NCBI GenBank assembly: GCA_013141495.1
Contig: JABFQV010000011.1
Span: 1 to 64,000 of the forward strand
Direction: 5' to 3'
DNA from: Methylotenera sp.
GTDB taxonomy: Bacteria; Pseudomonadota; Gammaproteobacteria; Burkholderiales; Methylophilaceae
Length of the DNA: 64,000 nt
In this document: positions 32,892 to 43,392 of the stretch, piece after piece
Numbering within the stretch: position 1 is the stretch's first letter
Layout of the letters: the number at the start of each line of letters is the position of its first letter
Position numbers and translations under genes: made by a program
The notes under the pieces: generated by a model
The model's database searches: none
What the model was told of the DNA's origin: nothing
The model's input: the letters and a program-made list of their open reading frames with translations, nothing else

Positions 32892-34358
32892 GTGGATGAA
32901 AATCTAGCCAAGCGCTTTCGCTTTTGCACGACATTACCTAGCATTCCTGCGGTTGCGATCAAAGTAATGGAACTCGCCAATGACCCATATACGGATATGA
33001 TTCAGATTTGCAATCAAATCGCCTATGATCCTGCACTCTCCATTAAAATAATTAAAGCGGCTAACTCTCCTTTATATAAATCACGCCGCGCGCCAGATAA
33101 CGTTCGCCAAGCTGTCAGCATGTTAGGTACCCATGCGGCAATTATGATTGCATTATCATTTTCATTAACAAGCTCGTTGATGAAACATGTTGGCAATAAC
33201 GGTGCCAATAGCAATGCTTTTTGGCGCCGTACTATTTTATCTGCGCTCGCCAGCCGCGCACTTGGTGAGAAACTGGGTTACAAAACACCTGATGATTTAT
33301 TTTTAGCCGCCTTATTGCAGGATATTGGCATTCTTGCTTTTGACGCGATGATGCCAGAAGAGTATGCCCCTGTTTTTACTGCCGCCACCAGCCATGATGC
33401 ACTATTGCAAGCAGAGAGAGCCACTTTTGGTGCCGGACATGATGAAGTAGGTTATGCGTTGCTTAAGCGCTGGGGTCTGCCGGATTATATTACAGTCGCA
33501 TGCCTTGCCAGCCATGGTAAACCGGGGCCCAACGATTCTGAATCCATTATCACTGGCTGTGTTGCTGCATCGGGCTATATTGCCGACTGTTTTTTGAACC
33601 CAAAAGCTGAAGGTGCTGTTGCCGCTGCGGCTAATGCGGCTGAAAATTGGCTGGGGCTAGACAGTGCCGCATTAACAGAAATCATCGAGATTATAAAAAT
33701 AGGCCTACATCCGGTAGAAGAGCTATTTGAAATCAGCATCATTCATCCTTCTGAGCTCAATGGTATTATCGCTGAGGCCAAAGAGTTACTAGAGATGCAT
33801 ACGTTTATCAAGATGCGTGACCTCGAAGAAGAATCCCAACGTGATGCGCTCACCGGCGCCTATAATCGTGGTTATTTTGATAACGCATTGCAACGCGAGT
33901 TTGATTTATCAAACAGGCAGGGTCTGCCATTCACGGTAGCGATGATTGATATTGACCACTTCAAGCAAGTCAATGATAAATATGGTCACCCAGCTGGAGA
34001 CGCCATTTTGGTTGCCGTAGTGCGCGAGATTTTTGGGCAGATTCGCCAAGATGACATCTTTGCGCGCTATGGCGGTGAGGAGTTCGCCGTTATTTTACCG
34101 GGTACATCACTGCTGTCCTCAGCCAAATTATTAGTGCGGCTTAAAGATAGCGTCGCTAACATTGCTCACGAACATGAAGATGGTAGCATTATCAAAGTCA
34201 CGGTATCGATCGGCGTAGTTTCTAATATGGATGGCGGCCAACGCTTTGAGCATCACGCTGATTTAATACGTGCAGCTGACCAAGCGTTATACGCGGCCAA
34301 ATATGCGGGTAGAAACCAAATTGTGGTGTGGAATAAATCGCTACCCTCGGTTTATTAG
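32892..34358 (+). CDS. HDOD domain plus GGDEF diguanylate cyclase
   Basis: HDOD-like N-terminus; RDALTGAYNRGYF and YGGEEFAVILPG; GTG start. Confidence 0.88.
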   Translation: MDENLAKRFRFCTTLPSIPAVAIKVMELANDPYTDMIQICNQIAYDPALSIKIIKAANSPLYKSRRAPDNVRQAVSMLGTHAAIMIALSFSLTSSLMKHVGNNGANSNAFWRRTILSALASRALGEKLGYKTPDDLFLAALLQDIGILAFDAMMPEEYAPVFTAATSHDALLQAERATFGAGHDEVGYALLKRWGLPDYITVACLASHGKPGPNDSESIITGCVAASGYIADCFLNPKAEGAVAAAANAAENWLGLDSAALTEIIEIIKIGLHPVEELFEISIIHPSELNGIIAEAKELLEMHTFIKMRDLEEESQRDALTGAYNRGYFDNALQREFDLSNRQGLPFTVAMIDIDHFKQVNDKYGHPAGDAILVAVVREIFGQIRQDDIFARYGGEEFAVILPGTSLLSSAKLLVRLKDSVANIAHEHEDGSIIKVTVSIGVVSNMDGGQRFEHHADLIRAADQALYAAKYAGRNQIVVWNKSLPSVY

Positions 34359-34990
34359 ACCGATTTAGCCTCTGCAAGCAATGATTTTACGCCTTCGGTA
34401 TTGAGCCGCTCGGCATTACTTCCATCCGCCGAGCGTTTAGTTGCAACTCTAATATCATCAACTTCAAACACGCTCAGCTTAATTAAACCAGCAACGGTCT
34501 CCAGTGTAAAAACAGGCACTGTTTTTCGAAAATCGCCTTTTTTATCACGCTTGCCGTCATTCAAAACGCGATAAGATTTTTCATTCACATCAAACGGAAT
34601 TTTCTGATTAAGCAAAAACATTTCCACGTCTTTGATGCTATCTGCAAATAGATGAATATGCGTCTCGGAAAGTAGCCCCGCAGTGCCATCTAACACCGAT
34701 CCAGTTAAATGTGGATTGAACCTGTCTAGCAGCTGCATGGTAAACAGCGCATTTTTACGTAATTCACGTAAATTTTCTGGTTGCTCGTCACTTAAAAAAA
34801 GCGAGCTGTACAGTTTGAGCTCGTGTTCAATCTCTGCATTTGAGGGCAATACGCTGTTATCAATGGCACCAAGTTGGCGCCCAGCTTTCTTTTTAGCATA
34901 GGCAAAGTCAGAAATACCGTCTTCAGCCATCATGCGGGCGGCTTGTTGTGCGACCAGTTGCCGCAAGTGCTGTAAGTTTTCTTTTGACAT
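34355..34990 (-). CDS. Conserved hypothetical protein, possibly nucleotidyltransferase-like
   Basis: ETHIHLFADSIKDVEMFLLNQKIPFDV; start moved to MSKENLQ (34990). Family assignment is inference. Confidence 0.7.
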   Translation of the reverse strand: MSKENLQHLRQLVAQQAARMMAEDGISDFAYAKKKAGRQLGAIDNSVLPSNAEIEHELKLYSSLFLSDEQPENLRELRKNALFTMQLLDRFNPHLTGSVLDGTAGLLSETHIHLFADSIKDVEMFLLNQKIPFDVNEKSYRVLNDGKRDKKGDFRKTVPVFTLETVAGLIKLSVFEVDDIRVATKRSADGSNAERLNTEGVKSLLAEAKSV

Positions 34991-35183
34991 TTTTTGTGAA
35001 TAAAGAAGAAATAGGGTAACGAAGCGCCTGATGCCCACCATCCGAGATAAATGCACAACATTAGAAAATTAAACGCGCCTAATAATGGAATGGACGCCCA
35101 CGTCCTAAAACGGCATCAAAGTGCCAAAGTAACGGTTCTATAAACCACTTAATTAGAAAGAGGCGTCCAAATCCGAGTTTAAG

Positions 35184-36509
35184 CTAACCCTTAATTTTAA
35201 TATCTAACTGTTTTAATTTTCGATATAAATGCGTACGCTCCAAGCCCGCTATTTCAGCTAACTTACTCATATTGCCCGTTACATTTTTAATGTGATAAGC
35301 AAAATAACGTCGCTCAAAATCGTCACGCGCCTCTCGTAACGGCTGATTATAATGCGTAAGCCCTTCTGCATTCGTATCCGTCGTACTTGAAATTTCAACG
35401 CTTTGTACCTTAGGGTCCGCCTGCGTCGCATCGTCAAACTGATGCAACACTCTCTTGACGTCTTCTAATGTGATTTTTTCACCCAAGCTGGTTTGAATCA
35501 AGTTGCGGACCACTGCATCCAACTGCGCTAAATCTCCAGGCCAGCTTGCATTGCGCAATGCATTTAATGCCGCAATATCAAACTCTCGATAAGGGATATC
35601 TGCCAGCTCAAATTGCAAGTTGGCAATGGCAATGGCCAACTCTGGAATGTCTTCTTTATGCTCTTCCAGCGCTGGTACACGTAATGAAACCGCCGACAAA
35701 ATTTGTAATAGATTATGGTCAAATAAGCCTTCAGCCTGTAATTTAGGTAGGTTTTGGCTAGTGCCGCACACTACGCGCACATTGTATTTATCTGCCTTTG
35801 TAATCAACAACAGTAAGCCTTTTTGCTCAGTCTTATTGAGCTCAGCTATTTCTGCAATATAGACCACACCCTCTCGACCCTGCTCTAAAATATCCAAGGG
35901 TGCGTTAACTAATTTACCTAACTCAGTGAGTTGCAGCCATGGTGTATCAGCGTTATGCAAAAAGCGTGCGCATAACTCAGCACCACCGCCTTTGGGGCCG
36001 ATAAATAATACCGGGCTGGGGCTATCGTTTGCGCTGGTGGCTATTTTATCTAAACGCTCTTTTAACACTAATATGATTGGGCTTTTGCCCAAGTTAGCCA
36101 AGCTCATTTCAGATTTTGGTAGCTGCTCACTATGCTTTAATGCAGCGGCCACCGTTTTTAATAGTTTTTGTAGCGCGATTGGTTTTTCTAAAAAATCAAA
36201 GGCACCAATACGCGTTGCCTCAACCGCAGTATCAATCGTGCCATGGCCCGACATCATCACTACCGGCATGGTCAGTAGGCCGGCATTGGCCCACTCTTTC
36301 AGTAAGCTAATGCCATCACAATCGGGCATCCAGATATCGAGCAACACCACGTCTGGGCGCTCCTGCAAACGTAATGCACGGGCAGCGGCAGCATTCTCAG
36401 CTAAATCAACACGATAGCCTTCATCATGCAAAATGTCGCTTAATAATTCGCGTATGCCTATTTCATCGTCAACGACTAATATATGTTTTGATGCCATGCT
36501 GTTTTTCAA
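35184..36509 (-). CDS. ntrX: NtrX-like response regulator with degenerate AAA+ domain
   Basis: Receiver domain (ILVVDDEIGIRELL, DIWMPD), AAA+-like middle, Fis-type HTH (LAEIAGLERTHLYRKLKQLDI); adjacent to ntrY. Confidence 0.88.
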   Translation of the reverse strand: MKNSMASKHILVVDDEIGIRELLSDILHDEGYRVDLAENAAAARALRLQERPDVVLLDIWMPDCDGISLLKEWANAGLLTMPVVMMSGHGTIDTAVEATRIGAFDFLEKPIALQKLLKTVAAALKHSEQLPKSEMSLANLGKSPIILVLKERLDKIATSANDSPSPVLFIGPKGGGAELCARFLHNADTPWLQLTELGKLVNAPLDILEQGREGVVYIAEIAELNKTEQKGLLLLITKADKYNVRVVCGTSQNLPKLQAEGLFDHNLLQILSAVSLRVPALEEHKEDIPELAIAIANLQFELADIPYREFDIAALNALRNASWPGDLAQLDAVVRNLIQTSLGEKITLEDVKRVLHQFDDATQADPKVQSVEISSTTDTNAEGLTHYNQPLREARDDFERRYFAYHIKNVTGNMSKLAEIAGLERTHLYRKLKQLDIKIKG

Positions 36510-36537
36510 TCTATCAATGTAGTCTTGGAAGCCTTGC

Positions 36538-38694
36538 TCAACTTAACAGTGGAATGCTAATGGTTACAATTGCACCGGTTTCATTGGCATCGCTTGTTGT
36601 TGCCAATGAAACAGGCGATGCATTTTCAATTTTAATACTGCCTTTATGTTCTTCAATTATTTTTTTTACAATCGCCAAACCTAGCCCGGTGCCATGAGGT
36701 TTCGTGGTCATGTAAGGTTCAAAAATATGCGACATCATGTCGGCAGAAAAACCAGTACCATTATCTTGCACGGTTAGCACCATTAAGTGATCCACTAGTG
36801 CGGTTTTTACAACAATCACGGGAGATAATGCTGTTGCAAGCGCATCTTGTGCATTTTGCAGCAAGTTATGCAGTACTTGGCGCAACATGGTGCCATCTCC
36901 TCTAATCGTACAAGCTTGCGTTGCCAGTGACAATTCTATTTTAATTTTTGGCAAATCATAAAGTGACACCACCTCACGAATCAAGGCGTTTAAATCCAGT
37001 TTATCTAAATGCGGTGCTGGCGAACGCGCATACTCACTAAATTCGTTCACCATTTTCTTTAAGGCATCAACTTGATTCACAATGGTGGCCGTTGAACGTT
37101 TTAACATTTCAGCATCGGCCACATCTAATTTACTAACCAATTTATGCGCCATGCGCTCTGCCGATAATTGTATCGGTGTGAGCGGATTTTTGATTTCATG
37201 CGCCAAACGCCTTGCCACCTCTCCCCACGCGGCGTCACGTTGCGCCTGCACCATGGCAGTCGCATCGTCAAATACGGCGACATAACCGCCATCCGGAAGA
37301 CGGGTGCCACGCAATGTAATAATTTGCTTACCTTGCGCAGTCGCTAATTCAATTTGCGTTTGCGCATCGTCTTTTTGCCCATTCTTAACACTCGCATCTT
37401 GCTGGCTATTGATGGCAATCGCTTCAAAAAAGTTAGCCAACTGCGCCTGCTTAGCGATAATTTTATCCGGCGTAAAACCCACGTACCCTTCTAACGAAAC
37501 GCCCAGTATATTCACTGTGGCTTCATTAAAAGTACGCAACTCCCCGCGCTCGTTTAATGCCAACACACCGGAAGACAAATGCGCCAAGATGGTTTCTAAA
37601 TAACCACGTGCCGCCTCAACCCGCGCACGGTTTCTATCTGCCGCTTTGGTCGCATCGCCTAATTGCTGTGTCATGCTATTAAAAGACTGCACCAACACGC
37701 CTAGCTCATCTTTACCATGTGCCGGCAACATGGTGCTGTAATCACCACTGGCAATCGCTTTAGTACCTTCAGCTAATACCGTTAGCGGCGCAGATAACCT
37801 GCGACTTAACACAAAAGCAATCGCCACCGCTGTTAGCATCGCCAACATCATCACTAAAGTTAGCGTGAGCGCGAACACCTCCCTTAAGGCGGTACGACTG
37901 TATGATAACTGCTGGTACTCTTGATACACATCTTGCACCGCCTCTGCAGTGGTTGCCAAAGACTTAGGCACTGGTTGCAATAACTGTAAAATTCGCGTTT
38001 CACCTGCAATAGCCTGCACACTGATGGGCGCTAATACGCGCAAAAACAATCCCTTGCCCGCAATTGGCTCAATGTTGCCGTAAATGCGCAAACGCGCTTG
38101 CCTTAACTGCGTCACGCTGGGTAGCTCCGGCAAAAAGCTCGTAGAATCACTGCTGGAAACCGCTAAAATTCTACCTTGTGGCGTCAGCAAGGTTACGTCT
38201 TGAATACCGCTTTTTTCACGTAAATCATTCAACATGGAAAAGTGCGTATCTGCCGGCTGAAAGGCGAGGCTAGTAGCCATGCTTTCACCTTTTTCTTTTA
38301 CATCCGCCAGCATAATATCTAAAGCGGTTCGGCCCAGATTTAACCCGCCTTCAAGTGCCGACTCCACTTTGACGTTAAACCATGACTCAATTGAGCGCGT
38401 TAAGAAATTTACCGAGACCACGTAAACGATTAAACCCGGAATAAATGCCATCAGCGCGAATGAGCCTAACAGACGTAGCGTAAAACGGCTACCCATGACG
38501 CGCTCGCGGATATTGCGATATAAATTAAAAAGCTGAACCGCAATCAGCGTAATCAGCAATACCGCTAATGTGATGTTTAATGCGACTAACAGCGTGTAAT
38601 ACTCACCTGATGCCGCAGTACTTGCGCTCGCATTTGATAGCAAATACAGCAACAACGTGCCTAGCACAGCACTGGCGAGTACGATGTATTTCAT
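36538..38694 (-). CDS. ntrY: Nitrogen regulation sensor kinase NtrY
   Basis: HAMP, PAS, LAHEIKNPLTPIQLSAERM, DNGTGFSADMMSHIFEPYMTTKPHGTGLGLAIVKKI. Confidence 0.93.
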   Translation of the reverse strand: MKYIVLASAVLGTLLLYLLSNASASTAASGEYYTLLVALNITLAVLLITLIAVQLFNLYRNIRERVMGSRFTLRLLGSFALMAFIPGLIVYVVSVNFLTRSIESWFNVKVESALEGGLNLGRTALDIMLADVKEKGESMATSLAFQPADTHFSMLNDLREKSGIQDVTLLTPQGRILAVSSSDSTSFLPELPSVTQLRQARLRIYGNIEPIAGKGLFLRVLAPISVQAIAGETRILQLLQPVPKSLATTAEAVQDVYQEYQQLSYSRTALREVFALTLTLVMMLAMLTAVAIAFVLSRRLSAPLTVLAEGTKAIASGDYSTMLPAHGKDELGVLVQSFNSMTQQLGDATKAADRNRARVEAARGYLETILAHLSSGVLALNERGELRTFNEATVNILGVSLEGYVGFTPDKIIAKQAQLANFFEAIAINSQQDASVKNGQKDDAQTQIELATAQGKQIITLRGTRLPDGGYVAVFDDATAMVQAQRDAAWGEVARRLAHEIKNPLTPIQLSAERMAHKLVSKLDVADAEMLKRSTATIVNQVDALKKMVNEFSEYARSPAPHLDKLDLNALIREVVSLYDLPKIKIELSLATQACTIRGDGTMLRQVLHNLLQNAQDALATALSPVIVVKTALVDHLMVLTVQDNGTGFSADMMSHIFEPYMTTKPHGTGLGLAIVKKIIEEHKGSIKIENASPVSLATTSDANETGAIVTISIPLLS

Positions 38695-39275
38695 TTAAAC
38701 AAGTTGGGTGACCATGCAAAACGCTGCGAAGTCATTTCCCAATCCTCAGCACCCATCGCCTCTGCCTGCAAAGCTTTGGGTAGTTTTTTATGGTCTAGGC
38801 GCATCAACAATAGCGCCTGGTAGCGTTCGCCCTTATCGACGTGTGCTTTTTGAAATACTTTTAAATCCTGGATAACTGATAAATCCTCGATGGCCTCATC
38901 CAGACTCGCGTAACTTCTTTGTTGCTCATTGCGAGCAATAATATATTGTCGCGTCAGCGCATGATAACTCAAGCTCACCTCCTGCACTGTGGTGACAATC
39001 TCATCATCAAACCAGTACTGGCGAGGCGAGCGCAATTGAAACTCTATCAAAAAATTAAAAGTAAATCCTTTAAGAATCGCTTTTTCCATCTCTGGGCTAA
39101 AATTGATTTCAGCGTCCGCATTCAGTAAATAGTCATCTTCATACACAATTAAATTGGCGCTTCTAATATGCAGGCTATTGCCAGCCGCAAACGACAAATG
39201 CGCAAATAACACCAAACCTACAATGCTAAATAGCTGTTTAATTCTTTTGCAATAGCGCATAAAAAAAGCCGTCAT
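38691..39275 (-). CDS. DUF4390-like secreted protein
   Basis: Signal peptide then NADAEINFSPEMEKAILKGFTFNFLIEFQLRSPRQYWFDDEI; between rsmB and ntrY. Exact start uncertain (39275 or 39260). Confidence 0.8.
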   Translation of the reverse strand: MTAFFMRYCKRIKQLFSIVGLVLFAHLSFAAGNSLHIRSANLIVYEDDYLLNADAEINFSPEMEKAILKGFTFNFLIEFQLRSPRQYWFDDEIVTTVQEVSLSYHALTRQYIIARNEQQRSYASLDEAIEDLSVIQDLKVFQKAHVDKGERYQALLLMRLDHKKLPKALQAEAMGAEDWEMTSQRFAWSPNLFK

Positions 39276-40542
39276 GTGCGTTTGATGGAATAAGCTGACC
39301 ATTGATATGCGTGATATTTGCCTGTGGATTGTTAAGTGCGGTATCCAAAGGCAACTGGCTAGCATCTGTATGATTTTTTAAAAACTGATCAATCTGCCTT
39401 TGGTTTTCTTCATCAAAAACAGAACACGTTACATAAAGCAATTGCCCACCTTGTGCCAACATCTGCCATAAATTTGGTAATATTTTAGCCTGTTGTGCGA
39501 CAAAAGAAGCCACATCCGACTCTCGGCGTAACCATTTAATATCTACATGGCGCCGCACAATGCCAGATGCAGTACACGGCACATCAGCCAAAATTCTATC
39601 GAATGGTTTGCCATCATACCAGTCAGTGGCTGCGGCATCTCCCACCAACAGCGCGGCTTTTAAATTCAACCGATCAAGATTACTTTGCACCCGTTGCAAA
39701 CGGGTTTCATCGCTATCCAAAGCGGTCATCTGTACCTCGGCCAACTCCAGAATATGCCCAGTTTTTCCACCGGGTGCGCAACAGGCATCTAACACGCGCA
39801 TATCAGCTTGCACATCTAACAACTGCGCTGCCAACTGCGCACCATAATCTTGCACAGAAACCACACCATCGGTAAAGCCTGGAATTTTATCAACGGCAAT
39901 CGGTTTTTTAAGCTCCACGGCTTGCGCACCAAGGTGGCTAGCCTCAAATTCCTGACGCGCTAATAATTGCAAATAGTCATGTACACTGATTTTTTTGGTA
40001 TTTACACGAAGTGTCATCGGCGGATGCTGGTTACCAATCGCCAAGATGTTTTGCCAGTGCTCAGAATATTGGGTTTTGAGCTTGTTTATCCACCACTGCG
40101 GATAAGAATAAGTCGCCACTTCATTGGTTTTAGATTGCACATTCAGCACTTCTTTTTGCCGTAAAAAATTACGCAAAATTGCATTCACCAAGCCCTTGGC
40201 CCAACTTTTTGCCATTGGCCTTTTAAGCTGGCTAACCGCGTGCACCGCCTGATTGACCACGGTAAATGCATCCGCTTTGTCATGCAGCAACTGATAAATC
40301 GCCACTAATAACACGGCGTGAAGACGCTCATCGGTGAGCGGTTTTTCTAGCAACTGTTTTAAATAGGTATCAATCTCGCCATAAAAGCGCAAAGTGCCAT
40401 AGCTCAAATCTGCGGCAGCCCCTTTTTGTTGTGGCGTAGCCGCTGGAAATAACGACAATGCAGCAGGCAAAGCTAAGGTAAGGTTGCGACCTGAAAACAC
40501 TTGATGCACAGCATCAGCGGCGATAAGTTGAGAAATATACAA
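39238..40542 (-). CDS. rsmB: 16S rRNA m5C967 methyltransferase
   Basis: NusB-like N-terminus; LDACCAPGGKTGHILEL; DVPCTASGIVRRH; TCSVFDEEN. Confidence 0.94.
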   Translation of the reverse strand: MYISQLIAADAVHQVFSGRNLTLALPAALSLFPAATPQQKGAAADLSYGTLRFYGEIDTYLKQLLEKPLTDERLHAVLLVAIYQLLHDKADAFTVVNQAVHAVSQLKRPMAKSWAKGLVNAILRNFLRQKEVLNVQSKTNEVATYSYPQWWINKLKTQYSEHWQNILAIGNQHPPMTLRVNTKKISVHDYLQLLARQEFEASHLGAQAVELKKPIAVDKIPGFTDGVVSVQDYGAQLAAQLLDVQADMRVLDACCAPGGKTGHILELAEVQMTALDSDETRLQRVQSNLDRLNLKAALLVGDAAATDWYDGKPFDRILADVPCTASGIVRRHVDIKWLRRESDVASFVAQQAKILPNLWQMLAQGGQLLYVTCSVFDEENQRQIDQFLKNHTDASQLPLDTALNNPQANITHINGQLIPSNAHDGFFYALLQKN

Positions 40543-40775
40543 ATAAGACTTTCTTAATTTAAAGATATTGATTAAGCCTTGATTTTACTTGATAAACGCC
40601 GCGGTGGGTGCTTATTACGTCAGTGAAACTTGGCGCTTTTACAATCGCAAGCTACCGTGCCAGAGATGGTTCGTCAATTTAAGTTATATGAGGGGGAGGC
40701 GATCTGAACGTCTATGCCAGTTTGAATGCGGCCACTTGATTAAGTTGATTGCGGTCGCTTAATTTTCACCCGGGT

Positions 40776-41633
40776 CTAAACGACCATCGCCCTCAACCGC
40801 GCCACCCGTTCCGCTGTCTTAGGATGCGTACTAAACAAGCTATCGAACGAAACGCCTGACAACGGATTGATAATCATCATTTGCCCTGTTTCCGGATGCG
40901 CTTCTGCAGTTTGATTGGTAATTTGATGCGCATAATGATGAATTTTCTCTAGTGCGCTCGCTAACGCGTTCGGATCACGGCTTATTTCAGCGCCGGCTTT
41001 ATCCGCCTCAAATTCTCGGGCACGTGAAATTGCCATTTGAATTAGCGACGCGGCTAATGGGGCTAAAAACATGAGCAATATGCCAATAATTGGATTTACG
41101 TTACGTTCGCCGCTACCATTACGGCCGCCACCAAACAGCATGCCAAATTGGGCAATCGACGCAATGGCACCCGCCATCGTTGCTGAAATCGTTGAAATTA
41201 AAGTGTCACGGTTTTTTACATGGGCTAACTCATGCGCCATGACCCCGCGCAATTCGCGCTCACTTAAAAGCTGCATAATGCCTACCGTGGCTGCCACCGC
41301 AGCATGTTCCGGGTCGCGCCCCGTTGCAAATGCATTCGGTTGACTTTCGTTAATCACATACACCTTAGGCATCGGCAGTTGTGCATTTTCGGCCAGTTGT
41401 TTAACCGTTTGGTAGTAATGGTGAAATTGACTATTGTCAGCGCCAACCTCCTGCGCACCGTACATTTTCAGCACCGCTTTGTCTGAAAACCAGTAAGCAT
41501 AGGCGTTCATTGCGGCAGCAAACATTAACGCAATCATCATGCCATTTCCGCCACCCAACGCTGCGCCTACCGTACCAAATAAAGCAACAATCGCCGCCAT
41601 TAAAATGGTTGTTTTTAACCAGTTACCTAACAT
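40776..41633 (-). CDS. htpX: Protease HtpX
   Basis: [20 protein letters not shown] zinc motif; [12 protein letters not shown]. Confidence 0.95.
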   Translation of the reverse strand: MLGNWLKTTILMAAIVALFGTVGAALGGGNGMMIALMFAAAMNAYAYWFSDKAVLKMYGAQEVGADNSQFHHYYQTVKQLAENAQLPMPKVYVINESQPNAFATGRDPEHAAVAATVGIMQLLSERELRGVMAHELAHVKNRDTLISTISATMAGAIASIAQFGMLFGGGRNGSGERNVNPIIGILLMFLAPLAASLIQMAISRAREFEADKAGAEISRDPNALASALEKIHHYAHQITNQTAEAHPETGQMMIINPLSGVSFDSLFSTHPKTAERVARLRAMVV

Positions 41634-41694
41634 GTTTCATCCTTCGAAACTAATCGACAAGCTTAAGATGGCGACAATCTACAAAAAATCAATC

Positions 41695-42645
41695 CTACTC
41701 AACAACGTCAGTGAACACTTCACCTGCCTGTAAGTGATGGCCCTGTACAAAAGCAGGTGCACTTAAACGCTTGCCTCCCGGCGCTTGCAGTTCGGTAATA
41801 TGTAATACACCCTCGCCGCACGCCACCCGCACGCCATCATGCACACTAACAATTTCGCCCGCCTTGGCGTGAACCGAATTGGTTGGCGCTACATCAGCGG
41901 TTGCCATCCAGATACGGCACACCTCGCCACGCAAATAGCTTTGCGCCACTGGAAACGGGTTAAAAGCGCGTATTTGCCGCGATATTTCATGCACACTCTT
42001 TTGCCAATCAATGGCAGCCTCAGATTTTTCAAGCTTATGTGCATACGTCACCAAGGCTTCATCTTGCGGCGTGGCCGGCAGCGCAGCGTTTGTTGCTAAG
42101 GTTGCCATCGCTGCGACCATTAGTTCTGCGCCCATTTTACTGAGAACATCATGCAAAGTTTGTGTAGTATCGGTATCTGTAATCGGCACCACACCTTTAC
42201 AAACCATCGCGCCCGCATCTAAGGCCGGAACGACCTCCATAATAGTCACGCCGGTTTCTGCGTCACCCGCCAATATTGAGCGATGAATCGGTGCTGCGCC
42301 GCGCCAACGCGGCAACAACGAGGCATGAATGTTATAGCAACCAAAGCGCGGCATATTTAAAATAACAGTCGGAATAATCAAGCCATAAGCGGCAACAATC
42401 ATCACATCGGCATTCACTTGTTCAATTTGCGCCTGCACTGCTGCATCTTTTAGCGTTTCTGGCTGAAACACAGGCAAAGCATGTTGTGTTGCTAGCACTT
42501 TAACTGGACTCGCCTTTAACTTCATTCCACGTCCTGCGGGACGGTCTGGCTGGGTAAGCACCATTACGATTTGATGGCCTGCGTCAATAAGCGCGGCTAA
42601 AGCAGGGACAGCAAATTCAGGGGTACCCGCAAAAATTATGTTCAA
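41695..42645 (-). CDS. fmt: Methionyl-tRNA formyltransferase
   Basis: IIFAGTPEFAVPALAALI; NIHASLLPRWRGAAPI. Confidence 0.97.
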   Translation of the reverse strand: MNIIFAGTPEFAVPALAALIDAGHQIVMVLTQPDRPAGRGMKLKASPVKVLATQHALPVFQPETLKDAAVQAQIEQVNADVMIVAAYGLIIPTVILNMPRFGCYNIHASLLPRWRGAAPIHRSILAGDAETGVTIMEVVPALDAGAMVCKGVVPITDTDTTQTLHDVLSKMGAELMVAAMATLATNAALPATPQDEALVTYAHKLEKSEAAIDWQKSVHEISRQIRAFNPFPVAQSYLRGEVCRIWMATADVAPTNSVHAKAGEIVSVHDGVRVACGEGVLHITELQAPGGKRLSAPAFVQGHHLQAGEVFTDVVE

Positions 42646-42695
42646 TGTTGTGACCTTTATACAAATGACGTGGCTGTAAATGACATGGCAATAAA

Positions 42696-43196
42696 TTAAA
42701 TAGCGCGGTGATGCTTCAGCATTTTATTTTTAATGCGGCTACGCTTAAGCGGAGACAAATACTCAACAAATACCTTGCCTAGTAAGTGGTCAATTTCATG
42801 CTGAATACAAACGCTCAACAGGCCGTGTGCTTCTAATGTAAATAGCTTGCCTGTTGCATCCAACGCTTCCACTGTCACTTTTTCTGCCCGTGTCACATTT
42901 TCATACACACCAGGCACCGACAAGCAACCTTCCTCATACTGTTGCTCACCATCTTTTGAAGTGATTTTAGGATTGATAAACACTTGCAGTTGATCTTTAG
43001 TTTCGCTGGTGTCAATAATCAGCAACTGTATATGCCGATTCACCTGTGTTGCCGCCAACCCTATTCCAGGTGCGGCATACATCGTCTCTGCCATATCATC
43101 AATCAAACGACGTAATGTGGCATCCACATCTTTCACTGGCTTGGCTACGGTGTGTAAGCGCGGGTCTGGATAGTTAAGAATATCTAAAATTGCCAT
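42696..43196 (-). CDS. def: Peptide deformylase
   Basis: [40 protein letters not shown]. Confidence 0.97.
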   Translation of the reverse strand: MAILDILNYPDPRLHTVAKPVKDVDATLRRLIDDMAETMYAAPGIGLAATQVNRHIQLLIIDTSETKDQLQVFINPKITSKDGEQQYEEGCLSVPGVYENVTRAEKVTVEALDATGKLFTLEAHGLLSVCIQHEIDHLLGKVFVEYLSPLKRSRIKNKMLKHHRAI

Positions 43197-43392
43197 AAAA
43201 ACTCATTATATTTATCTATTTATCTGTCTGTAAAAATTCAAATCTATTATAAATCCACGGCTTTTTCCATAAAAGCTTGATTGTTGAATGAATTACGTGC
43301 TAAATTTAACGTAAATTCACGGTATGCGCGCGTGTATTATTTGCTTCAACCGCATATCCTCTCAATGCATTTTTGACTGAGGTCATCAATCT

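Noticed and set aside
35090-35170. TGGACGCC ... GGCGTCCA inverted repeat upstream of the NtrX/hypothetical junction
   Set aside because: Only 8-bp arms far apart; no supporting structure or promoter.
35926-36417. 163-aa plus-strand ORF opposite ntrX
   Set aside because: Shadow ORF; the reverse-strand receiver domain is clearly the real coding frame.
40630-40764. Possible plus-strand ORF remnant (NLALLQSQATVPEMVRQFKLYEGEAI*) and decayed 23-bp direct repeat GCGGCCACTTGATTA/GCGGTCGCTTAATTT in the rsmB-htpX spacer
   Set aside because: Only 26 codons, no start or family recognised, repeat only about 12/15; could be chance. A BLASTX of 40543-40775 would decide.
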